64,000 bases of DNA. It comes from Himantopus leucocephalus. Lineage: Eukaryota > Chordata > Aves > Charadriiformes > Recurvirostridae. A program made the translations under genes and the position numbers. This document shows, piece by piece, positions 48,141 to 61,000 of the stretch. Numbering within the stretch: position 1 is the stretch's first letter; each line of letters starts with the position of its first letter. The stretch spans positions 187,143,823 through 187,207,822 of the forward strand of contig RSEF01000001.1 in assembly GCA_003993805.1 (NCBI GenBank). Reading direction: 5' to 3'. Below the pieces are notes generated by a model, which had not been told where the DNA came from, made no database searches, and saw only the letters and a list, made by a program, of their open reading frames with translations.

Positions 48141-51100
48141 CCAGTGATATAATCCTGTCATTCATATATTATCATAACAGTTAGAGCAGCTCCCTGAGAC
48201 CTCATGCGTTAAGTAACTACATCAGAGCCTGAATTCCATCTGTAACTCTCACCAAAACTCATTAAAATTACAGGTTTCAATTGAAGAAGTCAAGAATCCT
48301 GGAGTGTTTGTGCTTTTTGGTTCATCACTAAAAATGTTGAGGTTTTTTTCTCCCCTACAATCTCTGCAATATAGCAATATTTATGTTCTACTTTCCTCCT
48401 ATTAAAGACATTGAAATGTATGTGATTTATGTTAGTGTGCTTAACCAGTGAAACAGTCTACGAATTCATCGGACAGCTGGTGGAATAGGATGGGTGGTAA
48501 TAAGAACAGAAAGGAGGAGGAAAGGAATGTGTGTGTGTTGCACACTTTTAAATCCCAAGTAAGATCACTGTGAAAGCACGCACAAAGCAGGTTTAAAATT
48601 CATCAGCTGTACAAAAGCATTACGTTATGCCATATTTACTTGGAGTTTTAGCTTATTTTCTAGATTCACCTCTAAAGGCACCAATTTAGTGGACTGATAT
48701 TTGAAAAGATGCCGGAGGTATAGCTTTGAAGCATTGACTGGTAGTAATGTCCGCAGTTATATTGCAGATTACGGTGGGTACAAAGTAGTTCAGAATCTTG
48801 GTCTGCACGGAACTGCAAGTCTTTCAACTGAAAAGCAATGGGAAATGCTGGAGGAAGCACAGCATTTCAGAAAGTTATTCACTGTGAAGAGAGAAGCTGA
48901 GCTATAAAGAGAGGAACAGGCATACCTAGATCTATAAGACAGAAGTAGTGAAGGAGACTGATGGAGTGATTAATTTGCCTAAATATAGGTTATTTCATAT
49001 TATGCAATTTACTTGAGGTATAAAAGTGGAGTTGATACCCAGAACATGTGGGAATCCCATGCCTTTCTGACGCAACAGCTGGAGGTTAGGAGGAGTATGC
49101 TATGTATCTGGGATGGCTGTAGATTATTATAGTGAGTCAGGTGAATCACACCCTGACTCTGCTTTCATTTGTCTATCTGAGATTTTTCCACGCTACCTAT
49201 TACCATGGCAACTTATCAAAGACTGTCTCCTTTCTCTGAACACAGACCATAAAGTGCCAATATCAAATCCAGACTCAGTCCAAGCTTCTGACATTTACAT
49301 CATACTGTTAATATCTAAAACCTCTAGTGACACTGTATTCAAGAAGGGTGCTTTCCCAGTATGTGTCCCACATGTACACAACCCTTTCCTATCCTTAATG
49401 TTTTATTAGGTACCATATCCTTAAATCTGGTGACCCTAAATTAGGTATCCTTAAACCTGTCACTGAAGCAGGACTAGTTATTTCATGTTCCAAGTATTTC
49501 TGAAAATCCCACAAAGAACTAATTTTTTCTGCTGGTGAAGTGCAGTGACCTTCGGACTGAAAAAAAAAAAAAAGGAAATCTTTACCAGCTCACAACTATA
49601 CTACAAACTCAGATTTGGATGAGAAATAAACTATGCTTTATCCAAGCAGCACTGTGAAGCATCTTTAAGTGGATAAATATTATTTTTGGTGCTAGAAAGA
49701 AGACAATTCATAAAAGGTAATAACTCTTCTCTTATAAAGGGTGTCATTGTGAAGGTCATGCATTTGAGCTTAAATCTGTTCATACTCTATGTCTTTGCAC
49801 TAGGTTCAACATCAGAACTCATCTGTGCTTCATTGCATTTAGAAGACAACTGACTACACTGTTTCCTGGCACCAAGAGTATTGGTCAAAACTGTGTTGGA
49901 ATGTAGACCTCTTTTTGTCAACAGCATCAGGATATTCTCTGCAGGACCACTGAATAATCACTGATCCAATCAAACTTGTAAAGTTGCTTACTGTACAAAC
50001 AAGCATAGCTATGGAAGACCTACACCAAAACAAACTAGTTCTGAAGGGATGATTTGATCCATGGACATTTGATGACTGAACATTATGACATGACTGAAGG
50101 AGAACTAGGCAATGAAAATGCTGAGATTCCATAAAGATAAAACACAAAGACATGTGGGCCCTTCCTTTATGGTTTTCAATGTCAAGCCCGGATACATTTG
50201 TTCTCAGATCTCTCTGTCTTTAAAACAAAAATGGCAGGGAGTTAACCTGGTAAACACAGTTTTGCTTAAGAGAGACCTACATTTCTTTACAGTAGTAACA
50301 TACTCCCAATTCTGCTTTACTCATATTTCTGAATACTATACAGTTTAACACATTAATTTTATTATCCTACTAGACTGTGGAAGATACATTGACAAACCTG
50401 TTTTCAGTTACCATACCTTGTACTTCTGTTTGCTGACAGTATATTCTATTTTAGTAGTTGGTTATGAATTGCCTTAAGTCATCTGAGCTGCATGATCCAA
50501 AGATGTTCATATTTCTTTCCTTCCCTGATGGCAAAGAACTACTTTCCTTTCACAGTCTTTTTTTAAAAATTATAATTAGTCTAGAGCCTTGCCTCTACAC
50601 TCATTCATCATTCTCTCCTATTAGTCTTATCACTCCATAGGGCTTGAGAGAATTGGCTAGTAACATCACCAGTAACTCAAGTTTGAAATAAGGCTATCAA
50701 AACAGATAGGCTTACATGCCAACTCTTTGGACAAAGTGTAATTGTAAAGAATGGGGCAACGTGGTAATGAGAGGAAAAGCTTCCACCTCTGGGAATCCTG
50801 CTGTGCTCCTCTCACTTTTCTATACTTCTACAGGCAATTTTCTGTTGCTCAACAAGTAAAAGGCAAAACCAATGATAAGAAATTTCAGTTAATAATTTAA
50901 TTTATGTTAATGTTGTCCTGTGTTGGTTATTATACTAAATATTCATTACAATATTTTGAAGGAAGCATCATGTTTACAGTTTTAAGCTCTGATACATGAA
51001 ACTGATTTTGAGACAACTTTAAAAGCGTCCTCTTCAAATAAATTGTCACTGTCCATTTTTTTTCCATAGAAGTTACTTTGCTGTCAAGATCTGAAGCTTT

Positions 51101-54100
51101 TAATACCACCAAAGAACAAAGCAGTAAGAATGGGGAGATTAGAAAGTTTTTCTCTCTGATCTAGTAGTAAAGAAAATACAAAAAGCAAATTGTTATTAAA
51201 TATAATATTATTATTATGTGTTGCTTTTTAAGTGTTCTAGAGTGCATTAAGGGTGCCTTTCAGCAACTGAAGCTCTATTAATGAATGTGATGAAAATTAT
51301 AAAATCACAGGTGTTTGCAAACAAATAAGCTATTACTAAGCTAATGTAAAGTATTACACAGTCTTAGAAAATCAAATTTCAGATCACAAAACAACCTCAG
51401 ATCTTCTGAAATTTAAGCAACTTAGCCTAACAGGAGTTTCCACTTCTTAGTTGTTTGATGACGAGTAATTAAGTAATCTGAACTTTTTTGAAGGCTGAAG
51501 GAATGTCCATAGTTGCAGAAAATGAATGTGTCAGTTTATTCAACATGTTCACAGCTTATATCTTCCAAATCACCAGAGAAGACTCAAGAAAACATATTTT
51601 CTTCTTTACATTTTAAGGTCATATTTTTAGACATCTGTAGCCATATTCAGAGTAAGGGACTGACATCACTTAAAATATGTAAAATTTAAATGATTAAATC
51701 TAAGCTTTGCCTTAGAAGTAATAAAGAAAACTGCCATTTCTGAGGTGTGAATCTTCTGAGCAAATGCAGACAAGCTAAGATAAATGCACCTTAAATGTAA
51801 TTACTTCTCTCTGTTGACTCTACAGAGATCCAAAGCTGACTGGCCAAGATGACCAAATGAATTCTTCCCAGAATCAGAGCACCATAATGCACTGAAAACT
51901 AAAAGCTTCATCCCCACAGGATCACATAAGATGTTAGAATTAGGTACTTAGGCTTGTTGTAGTCAGTACTAAGAGAAAGGCACGTCTTCCGGTTATGGTG
52001 GTCAAGACAATTCCCAGAAACCATCATTTATGAACAAGACATGTTTGAACGCCTGCCCTTTTGTGGAATACAAACACCTAATTTAGTGTTCATCATTAGA
52101 TTTGGGTTATACTTTCCTCCAAACTAAAGAATTTGGGGTTTCTTTCTGGACTTTGACAATAATTCCTACATTCACAATAGCTCATCCTCAGCAGACTCAT
52201 TTCCCACACACACACACTTGTAAATATTTAGTGGAGTGGAAATATGACCTTGAAGAGGTTTAGAACTCATTTTTTCTTGCGTGGTGGTGACTGCTCCAGA
52301 CACTAGGTTACTATGGAGAAACTAGGCAGAAGTAAGCAGCTGCTCCACTGCCAGCTGTGTTTTGAAAAACTGGACTGCTGTGGTGTCTTTATATGCTGGG
52401 CCTGTTCTTTGTCCATCAGATCTGCTCCAGACACTTAGGCAAGTTTAGGCATCTTCTCTAATAAGAACATGAATAACAGTAGACTTTAGAAGGAAGCTAA
52501 ATATCTAGTTCCACCTAACAATTCATATCTATGTATGCATGGAAACCACACAAGTTCACATGGGTCATACCTGTATTAGCCAAATAAACGAGCCCAGAAC
52601 TTTTCTCTGACATGGGATCCAATAAGCATAGGAATATTAGCTAAAATCTTCAATCACTCGAAAGAGGATGTTTTACTCCAGACTGTCTATTGGGAAAGAT
52701 GCTCAGCCTCTCCTAACTCCTAAACAAGTCTGGGAATTGTACGTGAGAGTGATAATTTAATACCATTGAGGTACCTTTTTTTCCAAACAATAATAATTAA
52801 TTAATAATAAGTAATTTAAAAAATATATTGTGCCCAGATACTAATCTCAACATAACCCAAAGGAATTTCTTCTTATGAAGTGAAGAAACCATTGAAAATG
52901 GGCACTTGTGTAATTAGGTGGTTCCTAAGAGTAATTTTATGAGTTGATCTTTTGCATTTAAAAATAGGCTGTTTGAATCCCTTTCCAGGACAGCAAACCG
53001 TCTCCTCCATAATTTGAAAAAGTCTTCAGATTTCACCAGTAAACGTAGATTTCCGAGTTTGGTTGATCCAGCCTCTAGGGTTATATTAAGGCACACCTAT
53101 CAGGCAGCGTGAGACTAAAGAATAGTCAAGAAGGACTTGTTAAAAGACATTTATGAGCTTAAGTCTTATTGGAAGTTGATTGTTCTTTGACTGCTAAGTT
53201 ATTCTGTTTGGCAATAGCACAGATAAAATGTTGGGCTTTTTTCCCTACTCCTCTTTGAGGAAGAGAATGTAGAAAAAGGAAGGAGATATCAGTGGCTGCA
53301 GAGAAAGACAAATGAAACATTGAGTTTACAAGACTCAGTATTATGCTCGAGTCTATCTGTGAAGTATAGAGAGCCTTAATTAGCAACAGTCATCTGCAGA
53401 AGGCCATAAAGCATAGTTTTATAGGAGTATGGGACAATTATGTTAGTATTTGTTATTCCCTATTCTGTGTCTGTCTTATTTACTTAAATGGGAAGCTCTT
53501 CGGAACTGACATTGTCTTTAGGCACTACCATGGTGAACATGAATAACAGTGTTTTCATACATGAGCATTCCAGGACAATAAATTGTGCATTGGTATGATT
53601 AGGTATTAAAGACAGAAGACACTGTTTAAAGTAATCTGAACACATGTATTTATTTTAGATCTCTCATCCATCATTATCAGGGAAGCATTCAGACACATGA
53701 AAAATCTTTTTTTAGTTCCCAGTTACATATTCAGTCAAATTTATTTTCATTTACACCCAAAAAACATTATCATGTGTGGTGTTACTCCAAACCCTCTTTA
53801 TGCCAGGACAGAGATCTAGGATATTTTTTACCACTCAGAATGCTCAATATCCAGCTGGGAAGCATTTCCAAGTTACAGAATCTGAGTTATCATCCCTCAA
53901 AAACTGAGGAGTTTGTGATAAACCAGGTCCTTCAAAAATATATAAATGATACTGGAGGTCTTTCCAGCCCTGAAGTAGGAAGACATAACAATAACCTAAA
54001 ATATCTTTGTTTCTTCTTTCAGCCCCAGGCTGAGTATTTTAGGGAACTTCCTAGAAACAGGGCACTGAATTTCATATGAAAATTCTGGGACGATAAAGAT

Positions 54101-54872
54101 AGGGGGATTTTTTTTTTTTTTTATGAATATGAAACACAGTGTATAAAGTAAGTCCTTATCAGAGTTGCATAAAACCTTGGAGAAAGTATGACAATACCAT
54201 CCTTCTTCCCTTATCATCAGTGTTGTAAACATCTTTCAGAAATAATATTCCACATCTGAAAAGGGGAATAGCAGTATATCCAAGTGGAATTCGTCCAAAT
54301 CTACTCCACTAGGCTCTCACAGGAGCTTTAATGACCTCCACTTATACAAATGGACTGCTTAATGCAGAAGAAATTATTGCTAGTATGAATGAAAAGGAGC
54401 CTTTGACAGGCACAGCCATTCACAGATTCACCAAATGACTAATAAAAATCACCTTTGTATCTGCTTTCTTCTGTGAATTACTGATGTTGCTGGAGACAGA
54501 ACAAATTAGCAGGTCATGAGAAGAAAAACTCAAGCTCTAATAAGTAAATTCGTTTAGCCCTAATATCCTGTTGAGCTCTAGTTTTTTGCTTGTCTGTTTT
54601 TCTTGTGTAGCAAAGAGCTCTTGGCATCAAGAGACTCAGCATCAAGTGTTTTCTTGAGGATTTTCTCCTTACCTTTCTTACCTCCAAACGGTCTTTATCA
54701 ATAAGGTCTGAGCCAGGGGTCAGGTAACTTCACTGGAGGCAAGAAGAAAATAAAATAGACAGGAAAAGAAAGAGGAACAAGCCTTCCTAAAATATGCACT
54801 TTTTTATACTTTATTTCAAACAGATTTTGGACGTACAGAGGCCTATTAACTGGGAAGAGGGGTGGGCAGTTT
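48141..54872. other. Noncoding stretch with simple repeats
   Basis: No gene is seen. Simple repeats include A runs near 49560-49574, a short (CA)n at about 52207-52219, and 15 T at 54108-54122. The 101-codon frame at 53774-54079 and the 98-codon frame at 49113-49409 have no recognisable domain. Confidence 0.5.
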
Positions 54873-54874
54873 AT

Positions 54875-55050
54875 GAAGCAGGAGGGAGAGAATGAGAAAG
54901 AAAGAGTGAGAAGAAGAAACAGGAGAAAGAGAGAGGTGCTAAGTCAAAGAGAGAGGGAAGGAAGAAAGGAAAGAAGGAAGGGCAAGGAAAGAAAGGCAAA
55001 GAAAGGAAGAAAGAGGAAAAAAGAAAGAGAAAGAGAGAGAAAAAGAATGA
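54875..55050 (+). repeat. Purine-rich GA/GAAAG low-complexity tract
   Basis: About 175 bp of nearly pure A/G on the plus strand. It contains uninterrupted purine runs of 50 bases (54998-55047) and 37 bases (54946-54982), made of AG, AAG, GAAAG and GGAA units without a single clean period. Mirror-symmetric purine runs can form triplex (H-)DNA. The frame across it encodes only charged Glu/Arg/Lys residues and is an artefact of composition. Confidence 0.92.
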
Positions 55051-58000
55051 GGGAGACTAGGCAGATTTAGCACGAAATGATATTGCAATCATAATGGCCC
55101 CAAGCACACAAGATTTTTTATCAAGTTAAAAAAATTGCAGTTAAACATGGAAATTCAAATTAAATATTTAATGAAAAGAATATTACTTTGCTGACTGAAA
55201 CAAACTAGACAGCACAGCTAAAAATCAAAGCCCTGCTGCCTACTTACACTTTGTCATTGCCTTAAGACTACCCACAGAGAGCACTGCTGAACTCAGGTTT
55301 TACAGGTTTTACCTTTAACTGTGAATTTCCATTCTTTGGTAATTGAAGGCCAGCCAGTAAAGATCTTTTGATGTTGCTTTCTAGGTGAATCTTTCTAAGG
55401 CCAAACTTGCTTTTTAATGGAAAATACTACCCTATTTCTGCAGTAGAAAACAAAATGTTGTAGATAGCAGAGCACCTTCTTAAGCATGACCAGAACACAT
55501 GGAAAGCAGCCAACCCAATGATCCACATACACCTGTTAAAACTACTGAAGTAGAATAGAAGATAAGCAGGGGAGCACAGCAGAATATGGAAAATCAGCAG
55601 GCTACCAACAAGGCTGAAAAATACAAGCATTTTTTCTTCCTCTTTTTTTTTTCTTCTCTCTCAAGTACTAACAGTAACTTCAGGGGGAAAAATAATAAAC
55701 TGAATCTAAAGATTTATTAGATTCCACTCAGCTGGATATTTTACCTGAGGCAATGTATTGGTCGTGTGTTCTGAATGAGGCTATGATTTGACATAAGAGT
55801 TGGGATTGTCCCATAACATCCCCTTTCTGATATACTTTTTTTTTTAGAACAACTGTCTTGACATATGAAACTAACAGCTCTTCTTCCAGGCAGCATTAAT
55901 TCCTGCCATATCCTATACCGGTGGGACTAAAGGCACTACTCTGTGTTCAGAGAGCATCTAGCACAACTAAGCCCTGAGTCTCATCAGAGACTGGGAATTT
56001 TGCTGTTCAAACAGTAAACACAGAAGCAACAAGCTGATGTGATGACAGAGCAAATTAACTCCTTAACTACTTGGATATACACAAATCTGCTGGAAATAAC
56101 CACAAACGAAGTGGCTTTTATTCTTTTAATAGAAAACATGTAAGTGTATCCAGAAACTGTTTCTAATGGGTGTCATCTTTCTTTATGAGGAATTAAATTT
56201 GAGAGACCTTCCTCGCCACTCTTTTTTCTCATTCCATTTTTTTTTTTAACTAACATAAATTTAAAGGGTTTTTAAAGCATGCTCTTGTATCTATTCTCTG
56301 CATCCTACTCTTGGCCTTTGACATGATTATAGTTAGTAACATGACAACTATTGCATTTCTGTATTGTTTTCTAATTTTTATCCCCCAAAAATAAATAGGT
56401 GTGGGCAGTCTACTTAACATCTAAACATAACTTAATAACTTTAATGAGGAAAATTAAATGGAAAAGCAATTAAATAGAAAGGCATTTAAAGGGAAATTGA
56501 AATTACTTTAATATTGAAATGGTTACACAAACATAAATGTTCAAGAAATGCAGTTTAAAGCATTTAGAAGAGGCAAGTAAACCCATCTAATCTTTTTGAA
56601 TGCACCTATTAATTTTGATTAAAATTATAGATTTCTTAAATATTTATTCCTTAAAAACGAAATTATTTTCCCTCACTAGAAATGCTGAATAAGCAGCTAT
56701 AAAAACCATGGGGGTTTTGTTTGTATCCATCCTAGTAAGAAAAACTGGGTCAGTGCATTATTTCAAACAGTGGCCTTCAATCATTCTTATTCTTTAACTA
56801 TAAGCATCCTCCTGGCTATGCCAACTCTCCCGATCAATGTTCAGGCACAGGGAAGGGAACAGCACATGCCAGTAACAGTTTTCATTGTGTATCTATCTGG
56901 ACAGGATGTCTGTTTTGCCTTGTGGATCTAAGTAACATAAGCAGTGCCATGCCATTCAGTCCCTGCTTTACTTACTAAGAGGCAATAAACGTTCCTGCAT
57001 GGCCAAAACCAGATACTGGTCCCCTACTCTCCTGTCATCCGCACTGCATAAATGTTAATTCATCCAGTCACCACTTACCAAATCAGCTAGTTCCTTTTGG
57101 AACAGGATTTGGGGTGGGTTCTGGGAGACTGGTTTGCTCAAGGAACAGCTTCCAGAAAGTACAGTGGAACAAGCTTTGAATTGCTCCCCACCAAAAAGTC
57201 ATCTGGCATTATGCCAGAATGCTTATACCTTCAAATAATCTCATATTTCATCTGCCATATTAAGGTATGCATAACTTGCATCATTTTCATGGCATAAAAT
57301 AACATGTTCTGCAAGCTGAACCACAGCCACTATTCCTCCTACTCGTCCATGCATACACCCACACACACACACATACACGTGCAGAAGTTTCATCTTAAGT
57401 TCAAAGAAGCCAAGAACCAAGTGCTTCATAGAAAGGGCACACCAGTCTGCTCAAGGAAAGGTGAGACGTGAACAAAGTAGATACATCACTGGGCATTATT
57501 TGGTGTAGAGGTCAGGAATCACTCCTTGAAACTAATGGTTTTTATATTGTGGTCATTGCCTGTGTCCTCTCTTGGACTTCCTGCTGTCACAACAGGTAAG
57601 GATCCCATGGCAGTGGGTGGATTTATGAGCCCTTTTTCTGAAAAGAAGGCTTAGTCTATCAAAGCAAGCAAAAAATTGTGTGTCAGATGGAAATTAGTTT
57701 AATCTACTACTAGTACAAATTCAAACTACAGTCCTAGCATGAATTGATAAGTGATAAGCGATGAGAATGAACAAGTTCATGAAAGTGTTATTAATTTTTT
57801 TTCAGTAAGCAGAGAGTTAGATCAGTGTTGGATATTTTTAAAATACTGTCAGGAAAATTATGACCCATTAGCTATCTTCTGAGAATTGAACTTCTCACAG
57901 CTTTCCTAATATAGAGCAGAATGTGATAAAGTGATCTAACCCTTCACCAGATGCTTCATTGAGACAACAAGTAGCTTCATAAACAGAAGAACTAATGAAG

Positions 58001-61000
58001 CCTGGCCATTAATGAATTTGTGTCTCAAGTTTCTTTGAATCTTTAACTTCTGCTACATCTATAAGGCCTAAACCTGGTCTTTGTTAGACTTACTAGACTT
58101 CTGCAGGAAAGAAACTTTGATCAAAGAGTGGAGTTTCTAATGCTTATTAATGCACAAACTTTGATTAACTATTTTCCCATAGATTAGGACAGTTACAGTG
58201 CCTCTCTCTTTTATGCTAAATATGTATTAAAAGAGGTTGCAGTCTTGTATAGATTCCCTCAGGGACAGCCTAANAAAAAAGAAAACCACCCTGCTTTTTT
58301 TCTGTAAAATCTTCTTAAAACAGGCCAAGAGGCTCCTAAGTTATTAGGGCAGAATGGATATGATCCCCTTGTCCTATCTCTTCATTCCTCTGCCCTTACT
58401 AATGTAAAGAGCTGGATCCCACAAGATTCAGTTAGGAAATACAGCAAAAAAAATTAATGATTCTTCTCTTCTTTATGTCACGAATCCGAGAAAGTGTTCT
58501 AAAGACTTCATTCAAGGGAAGAAAAAATAGTATGGATAACATCTATGGAATGCTTGTGTTAGACAATTCCTTGAGAAAATAGTAAATGTCTTAACTACAT
58601 TATCCAGAATAACAGAAAAGTATTGATCCAGTCCTTTATAAGATCATGAAATGGTGTTTGTACTATATACAGACAAAAATGAATTATCATAGGGGACACT
58701 ATAAACATGACTGGATGCTCAGACACCAACATAAGAATCCAAAGACTTTAAAGTTCTCTATCCAGTTCCCCAGTTCACAGAGGAACTTGCAGATGAAAAC
58801 ATAACCTTGGGAAAGGAGATTAGATATTGCAGTGGAAGAAAGCCTAAGAAGGATTAAATCAACCTTACTAAAGTATTTCAGCTGAGATGCTAAAATGGAT
58901 TAGCAGAAATCTGCAACCAACCTGTTTTGAGCTGTATCCTACCTACGCTGCTTTATCTTCATCTTATATTCCAATCACTGGTCTTTAAATCCATGTTTTA
59001 TCTTCTAAAATCTGTCCCAGCCCGGAAGTTAAAACAATGAATAAACCCACTTTTTAAATTATACTTAAACTAGCAAAAAAATGCATGAAGTTAATTAACT
59101 CATTGGTCTGTCTGCTATAACCACTCCCACCTGTGAGAAGTCTTCTCCAAAGCTGTGAAATCCCATGCACTGCTATGATAGTACATAAATGAGACTTATT
59201 TGCGTTGTTGTGTCTACTGCTTCCACTCATTGGAGACAAGAGTGTTTTGCATTCCTCCATTCACATCATTTGTTCAGTGTGCACAACCTATGATGTTTCT
59301 GCCTTTCAGAGAATTCATGAATGTGCAGATGAACGTTTTCTTTCACACCAAGAGTGGTTGCTGACCCTCAGTGTTTTGCTTTCTTTTGCATTCCTTCTTA
59401 TACTTTTTTTTTTCTATATATCAGTAATATAATATTCCCTATATTTTGTCTTTCCATGTTATGTTCATGATTTCTTTTCTGCCTAGCTGGCATTCTTTGT
59501 ACCCTTAATTGTTCATTCTCAGTACTATCAGAAATTTGAACAGTTCTTAGAATGTGCTTTCCATCATTTTCTTTGCAAAGGAGCTTTCCATCTCCATTCT
59601 TGTCTTCTATCTGAGAGATATCAATGTGTTCAGTGTTACTGAGAAGCAGGGCAGAACAAAGGTGAAGGGTTTACTCAAACTGACAAGGTACTGACTATCT
59701 GGAACCTTTGCTCATTTTGTTTGTTTGGGGTTTTTTTAATTGATGCATCATTCAGAGGTATTGGGTTCTGCCTACACAGAGAAAAAGAAATGCCGTCAAG
59801 CTGAGAGGAAGGAACATCTTTGCTCTCAGACCACAAAAATGTACTTCAATGGTGGTAAATAAGTTCATCTAACCAGGTGCTTACTCCCTTGGACTTTCCC
59901 TTCACACTCTATAAACACTAGTGGGTAAGCTTACCCAGTTCTGGAATAGTGAGATTAAAAAAGCTGAGACCTCAGTAAAGAACAAGAGGAGAGGGAGGGA
60001 GACAATATAATTCATACACTGCTAAACTTTTTGCAAACTGAAAATCAAACAATGAGATCAGATTTAGGGATGCTGATACAATAAGCAAGAGTACATGTGG
60101 AAAAAATTATAAGAATTATTAAGACAGAACAAAATATAGGTGTTTTATCTAAACTCTTTGACAATCAAAATTCACATTAAGAAACATGTCACCTGTCTTT
60201 CTTTCCTGTCTGTTTGTATGACTTTTCCTTTATCTCATCAGGACTGCTATACTAAGCACTAAGGGCATTACCAAACTATATCACACAACATCTCTGCAAG
60301 GGGCAGAAAAGTCCTGTTGCAGACCAGAGAAGCAGTGAGATAAGACTGAGTACTGAATACAGTCTTTCTGGTGCTTCAAGTTGATGATAGATACATCTTT
60401 CTTCCCTCTCCTGTTAAATGATCCTAATCAACAGCATCATGGTACGTTATTTCTTTAAGATTGGGGACCAGGCTGAGGGCAGTTAAGGAGACGTAAGCCT
60501 GGAAAAAATAAAGACAGAGTTAGGCAGTCATATTAAAGTGATGTGTGTTAAGACCGAGAACTGAACATACTGTGATAAGTACTCATATTCTGAATAGAAA
60601 CTGTCTACAATTTAAGCACAATTGTGTGCATTATATAGATGTGTCTAATCGGCATTTACACTTGCTACCTTCAGTATTAATGTCTAGCTGTGGCTATACA
60701 GTTCAAGGGACAGACAACTACTTGTCCCATGTGTTCTGCATCCCTTTTCTGAGCTCTGTTTTGTCACAGTTATCCCACTGGCAGCATGGGTGAGACTAGG
60801 CAAAAAGGCTGATCTTGTCTGCATGAGTTGCTGTAGCATTAGTGGTCGCATCCTGTAATCTTATTATCTTTGCCATCTCAGCAGTGACTCCAAACTGAAA
60901 CAAAGCTCAGAACTGTTACACTGGTTCCCTTCTAAGTACAATCTCCCCTTTGCATACAGAAATACCAGGAAGGAAGGATTCTAGCTCACAGCATTCCTTT

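Noticed and set aside
54873..55070. Open frame rich in Glu, Arg and Lys
   Set aside because: It is produced by the purine-rich tract, where GA/AAG-type units give charged residues in any frame.
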